Source: CAZIWW01 sp964543275 (GTDB lineage: Bacteria > Patescibacteriota > Minisyncoccia > Moranbacterales > UBA11712). Taken from it: DNA of 28,862 bases. Of the stretch, positions 22,335-28,862 are shown one piece after another. Location of the stretch: positions 1 to 28,862 of the forward strand of contig CAZIWW010000006.1 in assembly GCA_964543275.1 (NCBI GenBank). Reading direction: 5' to 3'. Made by a program: the position numbers and the translations under genes. The stretch's first letter is position 1. Each line of letters opens with the position of its first letter. The notes below the pieces were generated by a model, which saw nothing but the letters and a program-made list of their open reading frames with translations, did not search any database and was not told the origin of the DNA.

Positions 22335-22504
22335 TTGGCGGCAATGTTATTCTTTTTTCAGAAGAGAGATAGAGAAACTGTTTCTTTCATAGGAATTGCC
22401 AATTTTCGACCTGTTTTGTTTTTGTACCTATCGAATCTTAATAGTTTGGAGAAAAAACTTACCACTTTCTGAATTTCGTTGTATATTTGAATTACAGTTT
22501 TCAT
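22325..22504 (-). pseudogene. Transposase N-terminal remnant
   Basis: From the ATG at 22504 (minus strand) 48 codons run to TGA at 22358. They include SFFSKLLRFDRYKNKTGRK and AIPMKETVSLSLF, the style of the N-terminus of IS4/IS982-like DDE transposases. The same frame continues after the TGA with KKNNIAAKEQF, so the stop looks like a later mutation. The catalytic domain is missing, and methyltransferase sequence follows directly. The insertion sequence family is uncertain. Confidence 0.5.
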
Positions 22505-22578
22505 AGTGGTGTGGGATTGAAAGATTACTTTTTTATTTTCATTCTATATCATCATGAGAACTTTAGGGAGTTTTGTAA

Positions 22579-22798
22579 TTTAAGGAAAAATACAAAGGTA
22601 TGAACGGGAAGTCACTGCGCCAGACAAAACTAGCGCCCGCCAGCGAGTTTCCCTTTGAGGTGGAGATTAATCTTTATGGGGGGGCGAAACATTGGCATTA
22701 TGTTCTTTGGAGAGCAAATCGGACTTATTATTGAGAGCGAGAAGATTTACAATACCCTCAAGAGTGTTTTTGAAATGAACTGGAAAACGCTTGCCTAG
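22579..22798 (+). pseudogene. C-terminal remnant of a TrmB-like regulator, frameshifted
   Basis: The first part reads MNGKSLRQTKLAP and SEFPFEVEINLYGG. After a run of seven G (22678-22684) the family-like sequence continues in another frame as NIGIMFFGEQIGLIIESEK and NTLKSVFEMNW, ending at TAG 22796. Together they match the C-terminal effector region of TrmB-type transcription regulators (FPxEVEIxIY ... IIIESEKI ... IFE). The HTH half is missing. Removing one G would restore the frame. Confidence 0.6.
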
Positions 22799-22821
22799 GA
22801 CTTTTTAGGATGTAATTTGTA

Positions 22822-22830
22822 TGCTAGAAT
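22822..22830 (+). promoter_or_regulatory. Extended -10 promoter of ftsK
   Basis: TGC followed by TAGAAT (22825-22830) forms an extended -10; the -35 region is only TTTTTA. The predicted start near 22837 leaves a very short leader of about 13 nt before the ATG at 22850. Confidence 0.4.
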
Positions 22831-22849
22831 AGACGAGTAAGAGATATTT

Positions 22850-25084
22850 ATGGGTCGCAGAAAATTAAAAGAAAACGGGAATGGCAAATTGGAACGCAAA
22901 TATCCTATGCTGGAAGGCGATACAAAGAGAAGTATTGTAGCCGTTTTTTTGTTAGCTTTGGCGCTGATAAGCGTGTTGAGTCTGTTTAACGCGGCGGGTC
23001 TGGTGGGCGTTTATTTAAACAGAGTCTTAGCGCTGGCTTTTGGCTGGGGAAGATTTTTATTGCCGCTTCTTATGGTGGTGATGGGAGTGATGTATTTCAA
23101 AAAAGAATACGAGGCTAACTATGTATATATCGCTTCCGGGTTTGCGATCTTTTTAGCCAGTCTCTTGGGCATCTTTCATATTTTTTATCCACTGGATCAA
23201 ATGATTGATTTGGCCAAGCAGGGGACGGCCGGCGGTTTTTTGGGAGCGGCGGTAGCCTATCCGGCGCTTAAGCTGTTTGGATTCGTGGCGGGAATTATTA
23301 TACTAGCTGCCTTTGTGATAGCCTCTATCCTTTTGGCTTTTAACATCCCCCTGCGAGCTCTAGCGTTAGGAATAATGGAGCGATTTAGAAAACCTAGCCA
23401 AGAAGAGTTCGACATTAAGGAAATAAAGGAAAGGGAAACTGAACCTGCGGAGCCGGTATCTGGGGAGAAATTCAAAATAAGCTCTGTTTTACGAAGAACT
23501 CCTCGTGAAAGTGTGACAGCTAAGCGAATTGCGACCGTAAAACCTTCCGGCTCTGGCTGGAAGCTGCCGCCGCTGGATCTTTTAGAGAGGACCACAGGGG
23601 CTCCTAAAGGGGGCGATGTGCAAGCTAATGCTAAGATTATTCAGAAAACTCTTGGAAATTTTGGCATTGAAGTTGAGCCGGGCGAGATTAATGTTGGACC
23701 GTCAGTAACTCAATATAGTTTTAGACCGGCTGAAGGTGTTAAGCTTAGCCGAATTACAGCTTTGCAGAACAATTTAGCTCTGGCACTGGCTGCTCATCCG
23801 ATTAGGATTGAAGCTCCTATTCCAGGGAAATCGCTGATAGGAATAGAAGTACCCAATAAGTCCTCTGCTTTAGTCCGATTGCGCAGCGTTTTGGAGAGTC
23901 GTGAGTTTTCCGAGCGGAAATCCAACTTGACTCTGGCTTTGGGTCAGGACGTGGCTGGAAAGTTTGTCACCGACGATCTTTCTGAAATGCCGCATCTTAT
24001 GATCGCCGGGGCCACTGGAACAGGAAAAAGCATCTGCATTAACTCCATCATTACGGCTCTTATTTACCAAAACTCTCCGGATGATTTAAAATTAATTCTT
24101 ATTGATCCCAAAAGGGTGGAGCTTACCGCTTTCGATGGAATTTCCCATCTTTTAACACCGACTGTTGTTGAAAATGGAAAAGTGGTTAATGCTCTTAGAT
24201 GGGCGATTGGAGAAATGGAAAGAAGGTATCATCTTCTGCAGGAAAATGGGTCAAGAGATATTTTTTCCTATAACAGTAAAATAAAAGAGGGTAAGGTTAG
24301 GAAAAGCACAGATGAAGAGACTGGAGAAGTTGTCGAGGAGGAGGTAAAACGTTTGCCATATATAGTTATCATTATCGATGAGTTGGCTGATATTATGGCA
24401 GGTCATGCCAAGGATGTAGAAGCGGCAATTGTCCGCATTGCCCAAATGGCGCGCGCTGTTGGAATTCATCTTATTGTTTCTACCCAGCGACCTTCGGTGG
24501 AAGTGTTGACCGGTCTCATTAAGGCCAATATTACTACTCGTATTGCTTTTCAAGTAGCTACTCAAATTGATTCAAGGACTATTCTTGATATGGCAGGGTC
24601 GGAGAAGCTGTTGGGCAATGGCGATATGCTTTACCTCAACGCTAAATCGGCTAAGCCAAAGCGGATTCAGGGGGTCTTTATATCAGAGTCAGAGATAAAA
24701 AAAGTGGTCAAGTTTGTTAGAAGGCAAAACAAAGGAGAAGTTGAATACGATGAGGAGGTTACGGCGCCGCAAAAATCGATTCCCGGAATAAGATGGTCGG
24801 GCGGCGAAGGCAGCGAGGGAGAAGAGGAATTATATGAAGAAGCTAAGGATATAGTGATAAAAAGCGGCAAAGCCTCGGCCTCTCTTTTACAAAGAAGATT
24901 GAGGGTTGGCTATGCCCGAGCGGCTAGGCTTTTAGATATGCTGGAGGAAAATGGAATAATTGGCCCAGCCGACGGGTCTAAGCCGAGGGAAATTTTAGTA
25001 AGTAAGCATGATGGAGAGCGGCCAGGAGTTGATTACAAAGACAGCTTGGAGGATCAGCAAGTGAGAGACAGTTGGCGAATGTGA
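22850..25084 (+). CDS. ftsK: DNA translocase FtsK/SpoIIIE
   Basis: FtsK is a septum-anchored ATP-driven DNA pump that clears and resolves chromosomes at division. The 744-aa protein has about four membrane helices in the first 170 residues, a short charged linker (about 175-240), the alpha/beta RecA-like motor and a C-terminal gamma winged-helix domain (about 670-735, ASLLQRRLRVGYARAARLLDMLEENGIIG) that reads KOPS-type sites. Walker A GATGTGKS is at 387-394 and the Walker B Asp/Glu at 510-511 (IIIDELAD). The linker is much shorter than in E. coli. A terminator follows at 25125; the RodZ-like gene and recA come next. Confidence 0.97.
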   Translation: MGRRKLKENGNGKLERKYPMLEGDTKRSIVAVFLLALALISVLSLFNAAGLVGVYLNRVLALAFGWGRFLLPLLMVVMGVMYFKKEYEANYVYIASGFAIFLASLLGIFHIFYPLDQMIDLAKQGTAGGFLGAAVAYPALKLFGFVAGIIILAAFVIASILLAFNIPLRALALGIMERFRKPSQEEFDIKEIKERETEPAEPVSGEKFKISSVLRRTPRESVTAKRIATVKPSGSGWKLPPLDLLERTTGAPKGGDVQANAKIIQKTLGNFGIEVEPGEINVGPSVTQYSFRPAEGVKLSRITALQNNLALALAAHPIRIEAPIPGKSLIGIEVPNKSSALVRLRSVLESREFSERKSNLTLALGQDVAGKFVTDDLSEMPHLMIAGATGTGKSICINSIITALIYQNSPDDLKLILIDPKRVELTAFDGISHLLTPTVVENGKVVNALRWAIGEMERRYHLLQENGSRDIFSYNSKIKEGKVRKSTDEETGEVVEEEVKRLPYIVIIIDELADIMAGHAKDVEAAIVRIAQMARAVGIHLIVSTQRPSVEVLTGLIKANITTRIAFQVATQIDSRTILDMAGSEKLLGNGDMLYLNAKSAKPKRIQGVFISESEIKKVVKFVRRQNKGEVEYDEEVTAPQKSIPGIRWSGGEGSEGEEELYEEAKDIVIKSGKASASLLQRRLRVGYARAARLLDMLEENGIIGPADGSKPREILVSKHDGERPGVDYKDSLEDQQVRDSWRM

Positions 25085-25124
25085 GAGAAATGAGTTATAA
25101 TGGATTAAAACAAAAACGAAAATT

Positions 25125-25160
25125 AAAAACAGGCTTTGTTTTAAACGCGATCCTGTTTTT
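25125..25160 (+). terminator. Terminator of ftsK
   Basis: AAAAACAGG (25125-25133) pairs with CCTGTTTTT (25152-25160), a 9-bp stem with an 18-nt loop; the T-rich right arm continues as ATTG. Downstream, about 25240-25290, two imperfect direct repeats of AATAGAAATT occur before the next gene. Confidence 0.7.
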
Positions 25161-25308
25161 ATTGTAGGAATATTACCATACTTAATCATTATCATTGTAA
25201 AATTAATCTCTACTTTATTTCAACCTAGTTTTTATTAATTCCTTGAAATAAATAGAAATTTACTTTGCGAAATTAATAGAAATTAATTGTCCAAAGAAGA
25301 AACACCGT

Positions 25309-26322
25309 ATGCTCCGCGGTTTCACCAGGAAAAAAGTTAACTCCTATACTTTAGGGGAATTATTGAAGGAAATTAGGAAAGAGGGGAGGATAAACCTTTC
25401 TGAACTTTCTCGGGAAACCAAAGTTCCTGTAAAGTATCTTATTATGATAGAGGATGGACGGTATGAGTCATTGCCTCCGGATGTTTACGTCAAAGGATTC
25501 TTAAAAAGCTACGCCGAGTATCTGGGAGTTGATCCCAAGAAGCTGATTAAGCTTTATCAAAAGGAAAAGGATATTAAAAATAATCTAAGGAAAAACGGCA
25601 GACTGGAAGATTCTACGGTAAAGCTGGTCAAGGCGCCTCGGCTTGTTATTACTCCCAAAGTGTTCGCCGTTAGCCTGATCGTGCTGGCGGTAATAGGTGG
25701 ATTTATTTACTTATACAAGGAGATCGGTCGATTTGCCTCCACGCCCAGATTGGTTATTACTCAACCGACAGGCGATCAGTCAATAGAAGGAAATTCAATT
25801 ACGGTTGTCGGTTTTACTGATCGGGATTCAAAGCTTACCATTAATGACCAGCCGGTGCTGGTGGACGACGATGGCAAGTTTAAGGAGAACATTCTTCTGC
25901 AGGAAGGCGTAAATACTATCACCATAACGGCTGTAAATCGTTTTGATAAAAAAGCCTCTGAAACATTGAACGTTAAGTCTAACTATAAAGTAGATATAGC
26001 CGCTAGAGATCAGGGGCGGGAGGAGACGGCTTCCAACGATGAGGGGAGGATAAGCGGAGAGCAAGATGCCAGAAAGCGGGTAGAGCTGACTGTTAGAGTG
26101 AATGAGCTTCCAACTTGGCTTTCAGTCGAAGCGGACGGTAATTTAGTTTACAGCGGGACTATGCTTCCCGGTTCGGTACGGGACTTTAAGGCCGAAGAAG
26201 AAATCAGAATAACAAGCGGAAAAGCTAACCAGACTTTAATAAGAGTAAACGGGCGGGATGAAAAAGTTTTAGCCGACACACCGGGGATAGTGAGAGATGT
26301 TGTGTTTACACCAAATGATTAA
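25309..26322 (+). CDS. RodZ-like membrane protein (HTH, TM, DUF4115)
   Basis: The 337-aa protein has a cytoplasmic HTH_25 domain (about residues 13-85; YTLGELLKEIRKEGRINLSEL and LPPDVYVKGFLKSYAEYLGV), one membrane helix (about 118-136) and an extracytoplasmic part. The latter carries an Ig-like/glucodextranase-B-type strand repeat (about 148-225; TVVGFTDRDSKLTINDQPV) and a DUF4115-like end (about 255-335). RodZ links MreB to the cell-wall elongation machinery; no mreB is seen here. Its place between ftsK and recA is one I recognise from related small genomes. There is no Shine-Dalgarno site. A non-RodZ role in sensing is possible. Confidence 0.8.
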   Translation: MLRGFTRKKVNSYTLGELLKEIRKEGRINLSELSRETKVPVKYLIMIEDGRYESLPPDVYVKGFLKSYAEYLGVDPKKLIKLYQKEKDIKNNLRKNGRLEDSTVKLVKAPRLVITPKVFAVSLIVLAVIGGFIYLYKEIGRFASTPRLVITQPTGDQSIEGNSITVVGFTDRDSKLTINDQPVLVDDDGKFKENILLQEGVNTITITAVNRFDKKASETLNVKSNYKVDIAARDQGREETASNDEGRISGEQDARKRVELTVRVNELPTWLSVEADGNLVYSGTMLPGSVRDFKAEEEIRITSGKANQTLIRVNGRDEKVLADTPGIVRDVVFTPND

Positions 26323-26370
26323 AAGAATATTTTTCTGATGAATTTACGAACGAAATTATTTCTAGGCGGA

Positions 26371-26483
26371 TTACCCGAATTTCAAAATCCAAATTCTAAA
26401 TTTCAAATCAATTTCAAAAATCTTAATTTCAAATTTAACCCTTTGGATTTGATTTGAAATTCAAGCTTTGAAATTTGAAATTA
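26371..26483. repeat. Long imperfect inverted repeat before recA
   Basis: AATTTCAAATT-type units on the left (26371-26430) fold onto GATTTGAAATTCAAG and TTTGAAATTTG units on the right (26452-26483). The composition resembles the elements before nrnA and rpoC. It ends about 20 nt before the chosen recA start. Confidence 0.65.
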
Positions 26484-26503
26484 TTATCACTAAATATGAT
26501 TTT

Positions 26504-27496
26504 ATGTCTAAAGAAAAAGGTAATAAACAATCAGTCTTGGAGGAAACAGTAAAAGAAATTAAGGACCGGTTTGGCGATGGTTCAATAATGAAATTGGGGG
26601 ATGTAAAAAGAGTTGATGTGGCGGCTATTCCAACCGGGTCGCCGTCGCTGGATATTGCGCTTGGGATTGGCGGTGTTCCCCGTGGTAGAGTTATTGAAAT
26701 CTACGGACCGGAGGCTTCGGGGAAGACTACTTTATCTCTCCACATTGTAGCCAACGCGCAGAAATCGGGGCAGGCCGCTTTTATCGACGCCGAGCACGCG
26801 CTGGATCCGGCTTATGCCAAAATAATCGGTGTTAAAATTGAAGATCTTTTGATTTCCCAGCCGGATAATGGAGAACAGGCCCTCGATATCGTTGAAACTT
26901 TAGTAAGGTCCGGCGCGGTGGATGTGATCGTGGTGGACAGCGTGGCGGCGCTTACTCCCCAAGCGGAAATCGAAGGCGAGATGGGCGATCAGCATGTGGG
27001 TCGCCAAGCCCGGCTGATGTCGCAGGCTCTTCGCAAGCTCACGGCTCTTACGGCTAAGGGTAATATTACCGTCATTTTTATCAACCAGATTCGAATGAAA
27101 ATCGGAGTGATGTTCGGCAATCCGGAAACCACTCCCGGCGGGAACGCGCTTAAGTTTTATTCCTCTGTGCGCATCGAAGTCAGGCGCCAGGCCCAGATTA
27201 AACAGGGAGACAATATTGTTGGAAATAGAGTAAAGGCTAAAGTAGTCAAGAACAAAGTAGCTCCGCCTTTTCAGACAGCCGAGTTTGACATTATGTATAA
27301 CGAAGGAATCTCTAGGTCGGGCGATCTTCTTGATACCGGCGTTAAATACGGTGTGGTGACTAAAAGCGGAAACTCTTATTCCTTCGACGGAACCAAACTT
27401 GGAGTCGGCCGCGAAAGAGCCAAGCTTTTCCTCAAAGAAACTCCAAAAGTATACAGCGAGATCTTAAAGGCTGTGAAGGAGAGGACGAGGGAGTAG
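26504..27496 (+). CDS. recA: Recombinase RecA
   Basis: RecA forms filaments on single-stranded DNA for homologous strand exchange and, where present, LexA cleavage. From the ATG at 26504 the protein has 330 aa, starting MSKEKGNK. The TTG at 26468 would add 12 residues encoded by the hairpin repeat, so I reject it. Walker A GPEASGKTT is at 68-76; further signatures are FIDAEHALDP, VIVVDSVAAL (Walker B), ARLMSQALRKLT and the L2-loop segment NPETTPGGNALKFYSSVR. The C-terminus ends at KERTRE, without the acidic tail of E. coli RecA. No LexA box was recognised upstream. Confidence 0.98.
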   Translation: MSKEKGNKQSVLEETVKEIKDRFGDGSIMKLGDVKRVDVAAIPTGSPSLDIALGIGGVPRGRVIEIYGPEASGKTTLSLHIVANAQKSGQAAFIDAEHALDPAYAKIIGVKIEDLLISQPDNGEQALDIVETLVRSGAVDVIVVDSVAALTPQAEIEGEMGDQHVGRQARLMSQALRKLTALTAKGNITVIFINQIRMKIGVMFGNPETTPGGNALKFYSSVRIEVRRQAQIKQGDNIVGNRVKAKVVKNKVAPPFQTAEFDIMYNEGISRSGDLLDTGVKYGVVTKSGNSYSFDGTKLGVGRERAKLFLKETPKVYSEILKAVKERTRE

Positions 27497-27509
27497 AGTA
27501 ACTAATTAA

Positions 27510-27775
27510 ATAAAAGTCGGTGCGCGTGGAATTTGTTGCGAAACCTGTGGATTATTTACTAGGAAGATTTGCTCTGGTTGCGAAAAGAGTCAGAAACAAG
27601 TTAAATTTTTGAAGAATATAAACGCAAATTGTCCTGTTCTTGATGTGCTGTAAAAAATAAAGTTAATGTTTGTTCCAAGCACTGCAATAAATTCCCTTGC
27701 GAAAAATTTAAAGGTTGGTCATTATCCGATGAATGGCTTGAAGTGTTTAAAGAAAGGTTAATCTCCAAAGAGTGA
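27510..27775 (+). pseudogene. Frameshifted Cys-rich DUF3795-like gene
   Basis: The first frame reads VGARGICCETCGLF and KICSGCEKSQ, then NANCPVLD; a one-base loss near 27643 shifts the frame, and the sequence goes on as CAVKNKVNVCSKHCNKFPCEKF and GWSLSDEWLEVF, ending at TGA 27773-27775. The Cys pattern CCxxCG...CxGC...C...C...C...FPCEKF fits DUF3795 proteins, thought to bind metal. There is no in-frame ATG (TAA then ATA precede it). The gene is therefore broken twice. A sequencing slip could explain the frameshift but not the missing start. Confidence 0.6.
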
Positions 27776-27805
27776 TTGTTTTTTACGGTCAATGCTTCGT
27801 AACCT

Positions 27806-27839
27806 AAAACAGTAACAGGTATATGCCTGTTACTGTTTT
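27806..27839. terminator. Perfect 14-bp hairpin, likely bidirectional terminator
   Basis: AAAACAGTAACAGG (27806-27819) pairs perfectly with CCTGTTACTGTTTT (27826-27839). The T4 end serves the plus strand (after the DUF3795 remnant and recA); the A4 start gives a T-tail on the minus strand, though the nearest minus gene lies about 240 nt away. The rest of 27840-28081 has no gene. Confidence 0.65.
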
Positions 27840-27973
27840 GAAATTATAGGATTTTAACCAGTTTTAGAGCAGCGAGCTTCATACCGGTTAACGCGTCTCC
27901 TTTTATCTGAATTTATCGGTGAGTATGATATATTGAGTACTGTCGGGTTAGTACTTATTATTGTTGTCGCAAG

Positions 27974-27997
27974 CAATTAAGTTGTCAATTAAGTTGT
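27974..27997. repeat. Tandem 12-bp direct repeat
   Basis: Two identical units of CAATTAAGTTGT lie head to tail. The segment ATATAGACAAT just downstream resembles ATATGGACAAT at about 28777, the region before the PaaX-like promoter. They may be binding sites of the same regulator, or chance in AT-rich DNA. Confidence 0.6.
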
Positions 27998-28081
27998 CAA
28001 AATAAACCATATAGACAATTTTTACAACAATTACGTCTCCTATGTATTTCTAGTTTTCCTGCTCTGGTCGAGAAGATAGTT

Positions 28082-28690
28082 TTATAAATTGAAGTAGGCG
28101 TAGAGTTTACTCTCGTGAAGCATTTTTTCCGCCGTGATGATTTCAATAAATTTCGTAACTTCGAATATTTTCGCGACAAGGAGAATCTCATCTTCGCAAG
28201 GATATGGATATACCCAGACGCTCTTTTGTAAGCGGTAAAAACCGAGCTCCTTGATTTTTTCCCGTAGAGCTCGGCGGGCGCGGTCGAGTTTTTTAGGGTT
28301 TACGGGAATGTCAAAGATAATGATTCGCCATTTCTTGTCCCAGCGTTTCGGCTTGGGAATGGTAAGTGAATCAAAAAGAAATTCTTTTATCTTTACTTTT
28401 CCCTTGTTTGCCAGTCGCACTTTGATTTGGTTATTCTTTTCGCTGGTAATCTCGATCAATTTTCGTCGCTTCAGGTTATTATAGGCTGTGTATATTTGTT
28501 TTTTTGAATATCGATAGGAAGCTCTGTATCTCCCGGTGGTTTTGAATAAACCCGGCGCAACTGCTCCAGCAAAAGATATTCCACCCAAAGCCAGTATCAT
28601 CAGAAGGAATTTACTGGCTGTTGCAGAAAAACTGTCATCTTCATACAGAAAATATTCAATTTTTTCTTTAAAGCTTTTTGAATTTTTCAT
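28082..28690 (-). CDS. PaaX-like regulator with Cas2-like C-terminal domain
   Basis: The 202-aa protein has an N-terminal membrane segment (about residues 25-48), a winged-helix region (about 60-108; SKKQIYTAYNNLKRRKLIEI) and a ferredoxin-fold, Cas2-like domain (about 118-202; WDKKWRIIIFDIPV with D127, LGFYRLQKSVWVYPYPCEDEI). This architecture is that of the PaaX-type repressors seen in many CPR genomes, sometimes labelled Cas2. No cas genes or spacer arrays lie in this window, so a CRISPR role is unlikely. It has its own promoter on the minus strand. Confidence 0.8.
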   Translation of the reverse strand: MKNSKSFKEKIEYFLYEDDSFSATASKFLLMILALGGISFAGAVAPGLFKTTGRYRASYRYSKKQIYTAYNNLKRRKLIEITSEKNNQIKVRLANKGKVKIKEFLFDSLTIPKPKRWDKKWRIIIFDIPVNPKKLDRARRALREKIKELGFYRLQKSVWVYPYPCEDEILLVAKIFEVTKFIEIITAEKMLHESKLYAYFNL

Positions 28691-28738
28691 AATTTACCAA
28701 TTCGTTGGAAAATGGAAAAGTTTTCTATCACTGCCTTT

Positions 28739-28767
28739 AGAATATTACTAGTGGTTGATATTGTCAA
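28739..28767 (-). promoter_or_regulatory. Promoter of the PaaX-like gene
   Basis: On the minus strand, -35 TTGACA (28767-28762), a 17-nt spacer and -10 TATTCT (28744-28739) lie about 50 nt before the ATG. A 10-bp palindrome TCCATATGGA sits just upstream of the -35 and could be an operator. The rest of 28768-28862 is AT-rich, without a gene. Confidence 0.65.
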
Positions 28768-28862
28768 GTATATCCATATGGACAATAATGACAATAAAAT
28801 AAATAGTGAAATAAATGGTAAAGTGAATATTAGTTATGCGCGAGTATCATCAATTGGTCAAA

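Noticed and set aside
22325..22504. In-frame TGA read as Gly (Gracilibacteria/Absconditabacteria code)
   Set aside because: mgtE and rpoB end on TGA at the expected protein ends, and core genes contain no internal TGA.
26468..26503. Upstream TTG start for recA
   Set aside because: The added residues are encoded by the inverted repeat and are absent from the RecA family pattern; ATG 26504 gives the usual N-terminus.
28082..28690. Cas2-like domain as evidence of a CRISPR-Cas system
   Set aside because: The domain follows a winged-helix region as in PaaX regulators, and no spacer array or other cas gene is present.

Overview
The window looks like a compact bacterial chromosome segment from the Candidate Phyla Radiation (Patescibacteria), most likely Parcubacteria-like. 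This placement is an inference. It rests on the small size of the core proteins (IF-2 of 594 aa, RpoB 1141 aa, RpoC 1195 aa), few Shine-Dalgarno sites, the order ftsK / RodZ-like / recA, families common in those genomes (DUF4446, DUF5674, PaaX/Cas2-like), and intergenic regions full of long imperfect hairpins. TGA is an ordinary stop here (mgtE and rpoB end on it), so this is not a code-4/25 lineage.

Layout. 1-452: no gene, clustered inverted repeats. 453-6694: mgtE, a DUF4446 membrane protein, then translation and RNA/DNA maintenance genes (infB, rbfA, an NrnA-like DHH phosphoesterase, a family-4 uracil-DNA glycosylase). 6797-7165: a candidate small RNA, then tRNA-Cys and tRNA-Leu. gpmI lies on the minus strand (7232-8803), divergent from rny (RNase Y) and hup (HU). 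11142-13323 is a dense RNA/small-gene zone: tRNA-Pro, DUF5674 with an overlapping partner, two unlisted small ORFs, a terminator, a tRNA-Gly complex and a short TsaB-like protein. 13412-20799 is the rpoB-rpoC operon with a structured leader, an inter-gene hairpin and a terminator. 20804-22849 is a regulatory and decay zone: an HTH/HATPase/STAS-like regulator with its own promoter, a divergent candidate small RNA, palindromes, and remnants of a methyltransferase, a transposase and a TrmB-type regulator. 22850-27496 holds ftsK, a RodZ-like gene and recA. The end holds a frameshifted DUF3795-like remnant and a PaaX/Cas2-like protein on the minus strand.

The most unusual signal is tRNA genes nested inside other tRNA-like sequences, seen at two loci 1.3 kb apart. 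At 12733-13040 an intact tRNA-Gly(UCC) lies in the anticodon loop of a decayed tRNA-Gly(CCC)-like sequence, and that unit lies in the T-loop of another tRNA-Gly(UCC) whose acceptor, anticodon and T stems are all still paired. At 11281-11470 an intact tRNA-Pro(UGG) lies in the anticodon loop of a degenerate tRNA-Ala(UGC)-like sequence. In the outer Gly and the Ala/Pro cases a long helix closes the insertion exactly at the host loop.

Most genes are core functions (translation, transcription, RNA decay, glycolysis, chromosome segregation, recombination). The novelty lies between them: nested tRNAs, a shared hairpin family, candidate small RNAs and recognisable gene corpses.
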